DNA of 50,227 nt, taken from contig NZ_BDJE01000029.1 of NCBI RefSeq assembly GCF_002117935.1, positions 1 through 50,227 of the forward strand, in the 5' to 3' direction. The notes beneath the pieces were generated by a model. It saw nothing but the letters and a program-made list of their open reading frames with translations. It made no database searches and was not told where the DNA came from. Each line of letters begins with the position of its first letter. The first letter of the stretch is position 1. Positions 29,371 through 37,940 of this stretch are shown here, piece by piece. The stretch comes from Nocardioides sp. PD653-B2 (GTDB taxonomy: Bacteria; Actinomycetota; Actinomycetes; Propionibacteriales; Nocardioidaceae). The translations under genes were made by a program, and so were the position numbers.

Positions 29371-30534
29371 CTAGAACTTACTCGTCGGCGTCAAGCCGAG
29401 CTGCATGCCGGCCAGGCCGCGACCACGCCCGCTCAGCTTCTCGGCGATCGCGGTGAGCTCGAGCGCACCGGGGGCGGTGGGGTCGGAGTCGACGATCGGC
29501 TTGCCGGCGTCGCCACCCTCCCGGAGGGAGACGTCGATCGGGATCCGGCCGATGACGGGCACGTCGTACCCGAAGCGGGTGGAGAGGGTGTCGGCAACCC
29601 GGTCGCCGCCGCCGCTGCCGAAGATCTCGAGCCGGTGCTCGGTGCCGGTCTCGGCGCAGTGGGGGCAGGGCAGGAAGCTCATGTTCTCGACGACGCCCAC
29701 GACCCGCTGGTGCATCATCGAGGCCATCGTGCCGGCCCGCTCGGCGACCTCGGCGGCCGCCTCCTGCGGGGTGGTCACCACGACGACCTCGGCGCCCGGG
29801 AGGTGCTGGCCGAGCGAGATCGCCACGTCGCCGGTGCCCGGCGGCAGGTCGAGGAGCAGCACGTCGAGGTCGCCCCAGTAGACGTCGGCGAGCATCTGGA
29901 CCAGTGCCCGGTCGAGCATCGGACCCCGCCAGGCGACCACCTGGTCGCGGCGCGGCTTCAGCATCCCGATCGAGATGACCGAGACGCCGCTCGAGGTCGG
30001 CACGGGCATGATCAGGTCGTCGACCTGGGTGGGCCGGTGGTCGGCGACGCCGAGCATCGCCGGGACGGAGTGGCCGTAGATGTCGGCGTCGACGATGCCG
30101 ACCCGCAGGCCCTGCTTGGCCATCGCCAGCGCGAGGTTGACGGTCACCGACGACTTGCCGACCCCGCCCTTGCCGCTGGCGATCGCGAACACCTTGGTCA
30201 GGTTGCCCGGCTGCGCGAACGGGATCTCCCGCTGCGCCTGGCCGCCGCTCAGCGTCTCCTTGAGGCCGGCGCGCTGCTCGGCGGTCATCACGCCGAGCTG
30301 GAGGTCCACGCCGGTGACCCCGGGGACCTTGCCGACCGCACCCGTGACGTCGCGGGTGATGGTGTCCTTGAGCGGGCAGCCGGCCACGGTGAGCAGCACG
30401 GTCACGTGCACGAGAGCGTCGTCGTCGATGACGACGGAGTCGACCATGCCGAGCTCGGTGATCGGCCGCTTGATCTCGGGGTCGTTGACGGTCGCGAGAG
30501 CGGCGTTGACCTGCTCGAGAAGAGGAGTGCTCAT
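29371..30534 (-). CDS. mrp: Mrp/NBP35-family iron-sulfur cluster carrier ATPase
   Basis: 387 residues from the ATG at 30534. An N-terminal DUF59/MIP18 domain (about 1-90, with VAGCPLKDTIT) precedes a ParA-like ATPase domain with the deviant Walker A GKGGVGKS (121-128), DADIYGHSVP and DLPPGTGDV. A C-terminal CPHC motif is the cluster-binding pair. The protein carries [4Fe-4S] clusters to apo-proteins in the cytoplasm. The TatB-Mrp pairing is conserved in Actinobacteria. Confidence 0.95.
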   Translation of the reverse strand: MSTPLLEQVNAALATVNDPEIKRPITELGMVDSVVIDDDALVHVTVLLTVAGCPLKDTITRDVTGAVGKVPGVTGVDLQLGVMTAEQRAGLKETLSGGQAQREIPFAQPGNLTKVFAIASGKGGVGKSSVTVNLALAMAKQGLRVGIVDADIYGHSVPAMLGVADHRPTQVDDLIMPVPTSSGVSVISIGMLKPRRDQVVAWRGPMLDRALVQMLADVYWGDLDVLLLDLPPGTGDVAISLGQHLPGAEVVVVTTPQEAAAEVAERAGTMASMMHQRVVGVVENMSFLPCPHCAETGTEHRLEIFGSGGGDRVADTLSTRFGYDVPVIGRIPIDVSLREGGDAGKPIVDSDPTAPGALELTAIAEKLSGRGRGLAGMQLGLTPTSKF

Positions 30535-30545
30535 GATCCCCGAGT

Positions 30546-31094
30546 CTAGGCGCTGGGTGTCTCTGGTTCGTCGCCGCCCGCGTGACTCTGGGCACGCTCA
30601 GCCAGCTCGGCGCGCTCGTCGAGGTCGCTGAGCAGCGACCTCAGCTCCGAGCGGAGGAAGTCGCGGGTCGCGACCTCGCCGACGGCCATCCGCAGCGACG
30701 CCACCTCGCGAGCCAGGAACTCCATGTCCGCGTGGGCGCGGAGGTTGGCCTGCCGGTCCTGCTCGGCGACGACCTTGTCGCGCTGCTCCTGCCGATTCTG
30801 GGCGAGCAGGATGAGCGGTGCGGCGTACGACGCCTGCAGGCTCAGCATCAGCGTCAGGAAGATGAAGGGGTAGTCGTCCCAGCGCATCTCCTCGGGCGCG
30901 AGGAGGTTCCAGCAGAACCAGACCACCACAAACGCCGTCATCCACATCAGGAACTTGGCGGTGCCCATGTAGCGCGCGAACTGCTCGGCGAAGCTGCCGA
31001 AGGCGTCCGCGTCGTAGGACGGGCGCCGGACCAGCGGGCGCCGGGTCTCCTTCGGCGTGTCCAGGCGGGCGCGGGGCGGACGTCCCTCAGCCAC
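30546..31094 (-). CDS. DUF1003 membrane protein
   Basis: 182 residues from the ATG at 31094. A basic N-terminus is followed by two membrane helices (about 46-66 and 75-98) with the DUF1003 pattern WCWNLLAPEEMRWDDYPFIFLTLMLSLQASYAAPLILLAQNRQ; only the parts FWCWNLL and DYPFIFL are diagnostic. The cytoplasmic tail is a long acidic coiled coil (about 100-182). The family's function is unknown and it is often next to MgtE-like or CorA-like genes. The start overlaps the preceding gene by 8 bases, so the two are probably co-translated. Confidence 0.88.
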   Translation of the reverse strand: MAEGRPPRARLDTPKETRRPLVRRPSYDADAFGSFAEQFARYMGTAKFLMWMTAFVVVWFCWNLLAPEEMRWDDYPFIFLTLMLSLQASYAAPLILLAQNRQEQRDKVVAEQDRQANLRAHADMEFLAREVASLRMAVGEVATRDFLRSELRSLLSDLDERAELAERAQSHAGGDEPETPSA

Positions 31095-32361
31095 GGCGCA
31101 CCCCCTGCGACCGGTCGGTCGAGCGGATCGCCCGGTCGCGCCAGTTCTCCGGGAGCATGTGGTCGAGCAGGTCGTCGACGCTCACGGCGCCGAGCAGGTG
31201 CCCGTGGTCGTCCACGACCGGCGCCGCGACCAGGTTGTACGTCGCCAGGTGGGCGGCCACCTGGTCGATGGTCGCCTCGGGCCGCAGCGGGTCCATGGAG
31301 TCGTCGAGGACGCCCGCCACGAGCGTCGACGGAGGCTCTCGCAGCAGCCGCTGGATGTGGGCGACGCCGAGGAACCGCCCGGTCGGGGTCTCGAGCGGCT
31401 GGCGGCAGACGTAGACCAGCGCGGCGAGCGCCGGGGTGAGCTCCGGGTTGCGCACGTGGGCGAGCGCATCGGCGATCGTCGCGTCCGGGCCGAGGATCAC
31501 CGGCTCGGGGGTCATCATGCCGCCGGCGGTGTTCTCGACGTACGACATCAGCCGCTTGACGTCGTCGGCCTCCTCGGGCTCCATCAGCTCGAGCAGCGCG
31601 GCCGCGGTCTCGGGCGGCAGGTCGGCCATCAGGTCGGCGGCGTCGTCGGGCGACATCTCCTCGAGGACGTCGGCGGCGCGCTCGGAGTCCAGGTGCTCGA
31701 GGATCTCGACCTGGTCCTCCTCGGGCAGCTCCTCGAGGACGTCGGCGAGCCGTTCGTCGTCGAGGGCCGCGACGACCGCACGGCGGCGCTCGGGGGGCAG
31801 GTCGTGGATCATGTTGGCGGCGTCGGCCGCTCGCATCTCGTTCAGCGAGGCGATCAGGTGGGTGGCGCCCTGGGTCTCGTCGCGCTGGGTCAGCCCCTCG
31901 ACGTCGCGCCACTCGCACACGTAGGTCTGGCCGCGGCGCCGCAGCGCCTTCGCCGGCTCCTGGAGCGCGACCCGGCTGAGCACCCAGTCCCGGTTGCGGG
32001 CCTGCTCCATCGCGACGTCGTAGACCGTGCCCGTGATCCCGGTGCTCGGGACGAACACCGTCTTGTCGAGCATCTGCCCGATCACCAGGGTCTCGGTGGG
32101 GCGCTGCTCGAAGCGGCGCATGTTCAGCAGGCCGGTCGTGTAGACCTGCCCGCTGTCGATGTTCGTGACCCGGGTCATCGGCACGAAGATCCGGCGCCGG
32201 CCGAAGACCTCGGCCACGAGGCCGAGCACGCGCGGCTGCTGGACCTCCGAGCGGACCGCCACCACGAGATCTCGCACCTTGCCGACCTGGTCCCCCTGGG
32301 GGTCGAAGATCGGCAGCCCGACCAGGCGGGCTGCGTAGACGCGGGAAGGGGCGGTGCTCAC
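31087..32361 (-). CDS. Soluble MgtE-N/CBS-domain protein
   Basis: 424 residues from a GTG at 32361. An N-terminal PRC-barrel-like part (RVYAARLVGLPIFDPQGDQVGKVRDLVV) is followed by a second similar half. The helical MgtE N-domain comes next, with Asp/Glu/Leu-rich repeats such as LADVLEELPEEDQVEILEHLD, and then two CBS domains (about 290-410). The MgtE transmembrane domain is absent, so it is not a Mg2+ channel. It is probably a Mg2+- or nucleotide-sensing regulator, possibly acting on the DUF1003 membrane partner. An upstream extension of the frame overlaps the divergent sulfotransferase gene and is rejected. Confidence 0.85.
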   Translation of the reverse strand: MSTAPSRVYAARLVGLPIFDPQGDQVGKVRDLVVAVRSEVQQPRVLGLVAEVFGRRRIFVPMTRVTNIDSGQVYTTGLLNMRRFEQRPTETLVIGQMLDKTVFVPSTGITGTVYDVAMEQARNRDWVLSRVALQEPAKALRRRGQTYVCEWRDVEGLTQRDETQGATHLIASLNEMRAADAANMIHDLPPERRRAVVAALDDERLADVLEELPEEDQVEILEHLDSERAADVLEEMSPDDAADLMADLPPETAAALLELMEPEEADDVKRLMSYVENTAGGMMTPEPVILGPDATIADALAHVRNPELTPALAALVYVCRQPLETPTGRFLGVAHIQRLLREPPSTLVAGVLDDSMDPLRPEATIDQVAAHLATYNLVAAPVVDDHGHLLGAVSVDDLLDHMLPENWRDRAIRSTDRSQGVRRG

Positions 32362-32419
32362 GTCCCCACACGCTACCGGCCGGAGGGGTGTGCGGCCCGC
32401 ACGGTGGCACCATGTCCCC

Positions 32420-33577
32420 GTGCCGGATTCTGGAGAGGTGCACCCCCCTCGCGTCGTCCTCCACGTCGGGCTGCCCAAGACCGGCACCACCTTCCTCCAG
32501 GGACTGCTCGCCGAGAACCGCGACCGGCTGCGCACCGCGGGCGTGCTCTACCCCTTCGTCCGGCCCGGTGCGATGTTCCACGGGGCCGTCGAGATCCGGG
32601 GCAGCCACGCCAAGTTCGGCCTGACCGCGGACGAGGTCGCGGGCACCTGGGCGGCGCTGTGCGACCGCGCCCGGAGCTTCGCCGGTACGACGGTCCTCAG
32701 CCACGAGGTGCTGGCCGGTGCGACCCCCGGCCAGGTCGCGGCCGCGCTCGCCCCGCTCGCCGGGCTCGAGGTGCACGTCGTCGTCACCGCCCGCGACCTC
32801 GGCCGCCAGGCGACCGCGCACTGGCAGGAGGAGGTGAAGCTCGGCGCGACCTTCTCCTTCGCCGAGTTCGAGCGAGACCAGCTCCGTGCCGACACCGGGC
32901 CGGACGCCGGGCCCGACGCGGGCGGTGTCCGACCGCACTTCTGGCACGCCCAGGACTTCGCCGACTGCCTGCGCCGCTGGTCGGCCGGCCTGCCCGCCGA
33001 CCGCGCCCACCTCGTGGTCGGACCGCCGCCCGGGGCGCCCGCCGACGAGCTCTGGCGTCGCTTCGCCGACGCCGCCGGCATCGACGCGCGCCTGGTCGAC
33101 GCCTCGTCCGCCCCGCCGGCCAACCCGTCGCTCGGCACCGCCGAGGTCGCGCTGCTCCGCGCGGTCAACGCCCGGCTCGCGGCCTCGCCCGGCGGCCGCC
33201 TCGACCCCGCCACCTACAACCGGGTCGTCAAGCGGGCGTACGCCGAGGGCGTGCTGGCCGCGCGCCCCGGGCCGCGGCCGCGCGCGCCCGACGACCTGGG
33301 GGACACGCTGCGGACGGCCAGCGACCGCTGGGTGAGCGACGTCCTCGCCGCCGGGCACCGGCTGCACGGCGACCCCGCCGACCTGGCCCCGGTCCTGGCC
33401 GGGCCCGGCGACCCGGGACCGGACCGGGTCGAGCTCGTCGACGACCCGGCAGAGGTCGCGGCCCAGCTGATCTCTCAGGTCGCCGCCGCGCCTGCCGATG
33501 GGTCCTCCGCAGAGCCTGGCCACGACCCGGCCGCGCGCCGGCCGTGGTGGTCCGGTCGGGGCCGGCGGCGTGATTGA
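32420..33577 (+). CDS. Sulfotransferase-like P-loop protein 1
   Basis: 385 residues from a GTG at 32420; a GTG at 32438 is the alternative. The 5'-phosphosulfate loop is HVGLPKTGTTFLQ (G17-T24), and the 3'-phosphate site is HVVVTARDLGRQATAHWQEEVK, with the Arg but Ala in place of the usual Ser. The remainder resembles cytosolic sulfotransferases of the type found in several copies in Nocardioides. PAPS-dependent sulfation of a glycan or small molecule is the family's usual reaction. Homologous proteins lie at 37941 and 40440. The last about 45 residues are Pro/Arg-rich and dispensable-looking. It is divergent from the MgtE-N gene with a 58-bp gap. Confidence 0.78.
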   Translation: MPDSGEVHPPRVVLHVGLPKTGTTFLQGLLAENRDRLRTAGVLYPFVRPGAMFHGAVEIRGSHAKFGLTADEVAGTWAALCDRARSFAGTTVLSHEVLAGATPGQVAAALAPLAGLEVHVVVTARDLGRQATAHWQEEVKLGATFSFAEFERDQLRADTGPDAGPDAGGVRPHFWHAQDFADCLRRWSAGLPADRAHLVVGPPPGAPADELWRRFADAAGIDARLVDASSAPPANPSLGTAEVALLRAVNARLAASPGGRLDPATYNRVVKRAYAEGVLAARPGPRPRAPDDLGDTLRTASDRWVSDVLAAGHRLHGDPADLAPVLAGPGDPGPDRVELVDDPAEVAAQLISQVAAAPADGSSAEPGHDPAARRPWWSGRGRRRD

Positions 33578-33600
33578 GACCACCCCTGCTCGGGTAGAGT
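33574..33600 (+). promoter_or_regulatory. Candidate promoter before the first EEP gene
   Basis: TTGAGA at 33574-33579 and TAGAGT at 33595-33600 are separated by 15 nt, which is short. It is located at the end of sulfotransferase 1, giving a leader of about 50 nt. The -10 sequence is the same as the one proposed for secA. Confidence 0.35.
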
Positions 33601-33658
33601 TCGAGCAGCTCAGAGGCCCTCTGGCGACGCTCACCACTCCTCGGAAGGACCGCGAGGC

Positions 33659-34738
33659 ATGTCCAAGCACGCCGACTCGCGCGATCCCGACGAGCGCACC
33701 GGCGCGGCGATCGCGACGATCGCCGTGGTCGGCATCCTCGGCGTCGTGGTGTCGGTCCTCGCGATCTTCCATCCCCAGGACCGCAGCCCCTCGGACGCGG
33801 CGGCCGACGTCGCGCTGACGAGGCCGCAGGCGAGCGCGGACCGGTCGAGCGGTCCCTCGGCCCCCGAGAGCCAGCGGGTGATCAGGGCCCCGATGATCAA
33901 GCCGCAGAAGGTCGGCAAGGTCGGCCGGGCGCTGCGGCACAAGACCGAGAAGGTCGTCCAGCAGGTCCCGACCCAGTTCCGCGTGAGCACCTTCAACGTG
34001 CTGGGCGCCTCCCACACCGGAGCCGGCGGCAACAAGCGCGGCTGGGCGTCCGCGCCGACCCGCATGTCGTACGCCGTGTCCGTCCTGCGGACCTACGACG
34101 TCGACGTGGTCGGCCTCCAGGAGTTCGAGGAGTCGCAGTACCGCTCGTTCGTCGGCCAGACCGGCGGCGCGTGGGGCGTCTACCCGGGCCTGAGCGGCGA
34201 CCCGCGGGCGGTCCGCAACTCGATCGCGTGGCGCACCGACACCTGGGAGCTGGTCTCCGCGTCGACCATCCAGATCCCCTACTTCCACGGCAGCAGGGTC
34301 CCGATCCCGTCCGTGCGGTTGCGCAACCTCGCCTCCGGCCAGGACGTCTACTTCGTCAACACCCACAACCCGGCGACCACGGGCCGGTGGGGCAACAACG
34401 AGCGCTGGCGCGACGTCGCCACGGCGATCGAGATCAACCACATCAACGACCTGCATGCGGCCGGCTTCCCGGTCGTGATGACCGGTGACTTCAACGAGCG
34501 CGACGAGGCGTTCTGCAAGATGACCGCCTCCGGCGCGATGACGGCGGCCAACGGCGGCTCGGTCGGACCCGGGTGCGCGCCGCCGCCGGACATGGACGTC
34601 GACTGGATCTTCGGCTCCACGGGCATCGTCTTCTCGGGCTTCCTCAGCACCAAGGCCGGGGTCGTCCCGCGGGCCACGGACCACCCGTTCGTGATGTCCG
34701 ACGCGATGATCCCGGCCCTTCCCGAGCTCGGCCGCTGA
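33659..34738 (+). CDS. Exported endonuclease/exonuclease/phosphatase-fold protein 1
   Basis: 359 residues from the ATG at 33659. A short cytoplasmic start precedes one membrane helix (about 18-40) and a Pro/Ser/Arg-rich spacer to about residue 105. An EEP (DNase I/sphingomyelinase-like) domain follows with the full set of catalytic residues: Asn113 (FNVLG), Glu155 (LQEFE), His236 (NTHNP), Asp277 and Asn279 (GDFNER), and Asp341-His342. The product should be a metal-dependent phosphodiesterase or nuclease acting outside the membrane. It shares the unusual GGNKxGWA segment with the paralogue at 42845. The substrate is unknown. Confidence 0.85.
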   Translation: MSKHADSRDPDERTGAAIATIAVVGILGVVVSVLAIFHPQDRSPSDAAADVALTRPQASADRSSGPSAPESQRVIRAPMIKPQKVGKVGRALRHKTEKVVQQVPTQFRVSTFNVLGASHTGAGGNKRGWASAPTRMSYAVSVLRTYDVDVVGLQEFEESQYRSFVGQTGGAWGVYPGLSGDPRAVRNSIAWRTDTWELVSASTIQIPYFHGSRVPIPSVRLRNLASGQDVYFVNTHNPATTGRWGNNERWRDVATAIEINHINDLHAAGFPVVMTGDFNERDEAFCKMTASGAMTAANGGSVGPGCAPPPDMDVDWIFGSTGIVFSGFLSTKAGVVPRATDHPFVMSDAMIPALPELGR

Positions 34739-34821
34739 CGGGTTCCCGCCCGCGGAGGGGTTGTGGCTCGCGGTGCTGGTGTGACAATGGTGAACAGTCC
34801 ACCCCGGCAAGGAGCCGTCTC

Positions 34822-36042
34822 GTGAGCGTCCCGACTGTCCGTCCCATCCTCCGTCGCGCGCGTACGGCGATGCTCGCCGGCGCCCTGCTGGCCGCCGTCG
34901 CGCTGGTCCCCGGAGCGGGGTCCCCGGCCTCGTCGGCGCCCGGAGCGCCCGCCGCGAAGCCGACAGCCCGGGTCAGCGGCTACCTACCTCCGGCGGGGCC
35001 GAACTTCAACAACCCGACCGGGACGCCGGCGCAGCAGCGCAAGCTGCTCCGGCAGGTCATCCGCACGACCAACAGCGCCCCGAGCGGCTCGACCATCCGG
35101 ATGGCGGTCTTCTCGTTCGGCGACCCACGGACCGCCGACGCGCTGCTGGCGGCCTACCACCGCGGCGTGATCGTGAAGCTGGTCTTCGCCGGCGAGAACG
35201 TCTACCCGGCGATGGCCCGGCTCCGCGACGGGATCGGCACCGACACCACCAAGGCGTCGTACGTTGTCATCTGCCAGAACAGCTGTCGCGGCGAGAAGGG
35301 GCAGATGCATGCCAAGTACTTCTCGTTCACGAGGGCCGGCGCCGCCAGGTGGGTCACCATGGTCGGCTCGGTCAACCTGACGCAGTACAACGCGCTCGAC
35401 CAGTGGAACGACCTCTACACGCGGGTCGGCGACAAGCCGTACTTCCGGGCCTACGGCCGCTGGTTCGGCCAGCTCAAGGACGACCGGCCCGTGGCCCGGG
35501 CGTACCTCCACAAGGCGACCGCGGCGGCCGACATCCGGATGACCCCGCTCGACCTGAAGGTCGACACCGACCCGATCGCCGACGCCCTGGCCAAGGTCCG
35601 GTGCGAGGTGACGATGGGCGAGCTCGACCCCGACAGCAAGACACCCGACGAGGTCGTCGCGACCGACATCTTCATCAGCACCCACGCGTGGGGGGAGGAG
35701 CGCGGCAAGCGGATCGCCTGGCAGGTCGTCCGGCTGCGCGAGGCGGGCTGCCGGGTCCAGGTCTTCTACGGCACCGGCATGGGCGCCGCCGTGCGGTCGA
35801 TCCTGACGAACAACGGCGCCCAGCTCCGCAAGGGCCACACGCCCGGCATCCGCACCCACCAGAAGGTGCTGATCGTCGACGGTGCCTTCGGCGACGACCT
35901 CGACACCGTGCGTGCCTGGACGGGGTCCCAGAACTGGAGCGACAAGGCCGCGAAGCGCGACGACCTGATCGTCCAGATCAACGACCCGGCGGACGCGCAG
36001 CGGTACGCCGACCGGTTCGCCTGGATGTGGGACCACGCCTGA
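34822..36042 (+). CDS. Exported phospholipase D-like protein 1
   Basis: 406 residues from a GTG at 34822, with AAGGAG 7 bases upstream. It has a signal peptide (about 1-40, ending near PASSAPGAPA). There are two PLD half-domains: the first has MHAKYFSFT (His163, Lys165, but Thr instead of the Asp of HxKxxxxD) and GSVNLT; the second has THQKVLIVDG (His346, Lys348, complete HKD) and GSQNWSDKA. The family cuts or transfers phosphodiesters in phospholipids, nucleic acids or teichoic-type polymers. It is secreted, so the target is outside the membrane. A paralogue is at 39086. Confidence 0.85.
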   Translation: MSVPTVRPILRRARTAMLAGALLAAVALVPGAGSPASSAPGAPAAKPTARVSGYLPPAGPNFNNPTGTPAQQRKLLRQVIRTTNSAPSGSTIRMAVFSFGDPRTADALLAAYHRGVIVKLVFAGENVYPAMARLRDGIGTDTTKASYVVICQNSCRGEKGQMHAKYFSFTRAGAARWVTMVGSVNLTQYNALDQWNDLYTRVGDKPYFRAYGRWFGQLKDDRPVARAYLHKATAAADIRMTPLDLKVDTDPIADALAKVRCEVTMGELDPDSKTPDEVVATDIFISTHAWGEERGKRIAWQVVRLREAGCRVQVFYGTGMGAAVRSILTNNGAQLRKGHTPGIRTHQKVLIVDGAFGDDLDTVRAWTGSQNWSDKAAKRDDLIVQINDPADAQRYADRFAWMWDHA

Positions 36043-36152
36043 CGGAGGCGCGGGAGCCGCCATCCTCGGCCTGACCGGCGCGGGTGCGGCGCGGGTGCCT
36101 GGTTACGATGACCCGTCCGAATGACCGCACCGACTTCAGGAGACCGACGCCT

Positions 36153-37727
36153 GTGAGGCGACTGTTCCCTCGGCCCGGCGCCCAGGTCTCCTCCGTCTCG
36201 GTCGACGCGGAGGGGATCACCGCCCGGTCCCGCCGCGAGGTGGTCCTCGACGTCTCCTTCGACGGCCGCCGGATCCACTCGTTCTGGCTGCACCGCGACG
36301 GCCGGCGCACGTCGGTGCCGCACACCTGGCTCGTGCCGTGGCCCCAGAGCCTCCAGCGCTTCCTCTCCGGCACCACGCGGCTCTCGCTGACCGTCCACGA
36401 GACGCAGCAGGTCGTGTTCGAGGAGGAGGTGACCTTCCGCGACGGCACCGACCGGATCGCCGTCGTCAACGCCGCCGGCCAGCCGCTCAGCCTCGACAAG
36501 TCACTGAGGCTGGTGCAGACCTTCGACACCCGCAGCGAGCAGCACGTCCGCCCGCTCCTCGACGCCATCGACCACGTGCTCACGGGGCTCGACAGGGCCG
36601 GTATCCAGGCGTTCCTCGCCTACGGCACGCTGCTCGGCGCGGTGCGCGACGGCGGGCTGATCGGCCACGACAGCGACGCCGACCTCGGCTACGTCAGCAA
36701 GCACGAGCACCCCGTCGACGCGATCCGCGAGTCCTTCCACGTCCAGCGGGCGCTGGTGGAGATGGGCTACCGGATCACTCGCTACTCCGCGCTCGCGTTC
36801 AAGGTCGACGTGGTCGAGAGCGACGGCGTCGTGCGCGGGCTCGACGTGTTCGGCGGCTTCATGCGCGACGGGTACCTCCACCTGATGGGCGAGATCCGCA
36901 CCCCGTTCAAGCGGGAGTGGGTCACCCCGCTCGGCACCGCCTCGCTCGAGGGTCGCGCGTTCCCCGTGCCGGCCGACACCGACCGGTTCCTGGCGGCGAC
37001 CTACGGGAAGTCGTGGCGGGTGCCGGACCCGGCCTTCCACTTCGCGACCCCCCGCTCGACCCATCGCCGCTTCGACGGCTGGTTCCGCGGCATCCGCGTC
37101 CGCCGCCCGCTCTGGGACCGCGTCTACGCCCGCCGGCCCGGCCCGGCCGCCGAGCCCAGCGAGCTGGCTCGCTGGGCAGCGAGCCGGGAGGACCCCGCGA
37201 CCCCGGTGGTCGACCTCGGCTGCGGCACCGGCACCGACGTGCTGTGGTTCGCCCGGCAGGGCACGCCGGCGACCGGCCTGGACTTCGTGCGCAAGGGATT
37301 CGAGCGCGCCGAGGCGGAGGCCACCGCCGAGGGCGTCGACGCCCGCTTCCTGGTCTGCAACCTGCTCGAGCTGCGGTCGGTGCTCGGCACCGGTGCGCTG
37401 CTCGCCGCCGACCGCGGCCCGCGGGTCGTCCTCGCCCGGCACCTGGCGGACGGCGTGTCCCGCCGGGCCCGCCTGAACGCCTGGCGGCTGGCGCGGATGG
37501 TGCTGCACGACGGCGGCCGGCTCTACGTCGAGTTCCTCGTCCAGCGCGGGGACGGCGACCTGGCCAAGCGCCAGAAGGCCCAGGTCCGCACGTCGCGGAT
37601 GATCGCCCGGGAGCTGCGCTCCCTGGGTGCCACAATCGTCGAGCGCGACGTCGTACGACTGCCCAGTGGCGACCGGACCGGCCGGTCGCCGGCAAAGATC
37701 TGCCGGATGGTGGCGACATGGGAATGA
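36153..37727 (+). CDS. LicD-like phosphotransferase fused to a SAM methyltransferase
   Basis: 524 residues from a GTG at 36153 (CAGGAG about 10 bases upstream); an ATG at 36108 is possible. Three parts are seen. Residues 1 to about 115 form a beta-rich N-terminal domain of unknown type. Residues about 125-290 are LicD/fukutin-like, with AYGTLLGAVRDGG (from Ala156) and the metal-binding HDSDADLGY (172-180). Residues about 340-524 are a class I methyltransferase with motif I VVDLGCGTGTD (352-362). LicD proteins add phosphocholine or similar phosphodiesters to cell-wall polymers. The fusion suggests sugar or phospho-substituent transfer together with methylation. There is no signal peptide, so it is cytoplasmic. 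Confidence 0.82.
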   Translation: MRRLFPRPGAQVSSVSVDAEGITARSRREVVLDVSFDGRRIHSFWLHRDGRRTSVPHTWLVPWPQSLQRFLSGTTRLSLTVHETQQVVFEEEVTFRDGTDRIAVVNAAGQPLSLDKSLRLVQTFDTRSEQHVRPLLDAIDHVLTGLDRAGIQAFLAYGTLLGAVRDGGLIGHDSDADLGYVSKHEHPVDAIRESFHVQRALVEMGYRITRYSALAFKVDVVESDGVVRGLDVFGGFMRDGYLHLMGEIRTPFKREWVTPLGTASLEGRAFPVPADTDRFLAATYGKSWRVPDPAFHFATPRSTHRRFDGWFRGIRVRRPLWDRVYARRPGPAAEPSELARWAASREDPATPVVDLGCGTGTDVLWFARQGTPATGLDFVRKGFERAEAEATAEGVDARFLVCNLLELRSVLGTGALLAADRGPRVVLARHLADGVSRRARLNAWRLARMVLHDGGRLYVEFLVQRGDGDLAKRQKAQVRTSRMIARELRSLGATIVERDVVRLPSGDRTGRSPAKICRMVATWE

Positions 37728-37936
37728 AGAGCATCGTGGGGCGGCTGAAGGCCCCGGCGACGAACGACCTCCGCAAGCGGGTCGCGGCCCTCGAGGCCGA
37801 GGTGCAGGAGTGCCGTCAGCTGAACCTGCGGCTCGCCGAGCTCACCGACATCGTGACGGACCTGCTCGTGCCGCTCTCGCGTGGTGACGAGGCGGCGCTG
37901 CGGGAGACGCTGGTCAAGTACCAAGAGAGCCTCTGA
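37718..37936 (+). CDS. Short coiled-coil protein
   Basis: 72 residues from the ATG at 37718; the ATG at 37724 overlaps the preceding stop and gives 70 residues. A basic start (KSIVGRLKAPATNDLRKR) leads into a heptad-like helix (VAALEAEVQECRQLNLRLAELTDIVTDLL) and an acidic tail. It is 4 bp from the next sulfotransferase start, so it is fully embedded in the operon. There is no known domain; a scaffold or oligomerisation partner for the flanking enzymes is conceivable. Confidence 0.6.
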   Translation: MGMKSIVGRLKAPATNDLRKRVAALEAEVQECRQLNLRLAELTDIVTDLLVPLSRGDEAALRETLVKYQESL

Positions 37937-37940
37937 GGTC

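Noticed and set aside
31087..32361. MgtE magnesium channel
   Set aside because: The transmembrane domain is missing; only the sensory N and CBS domains are present.
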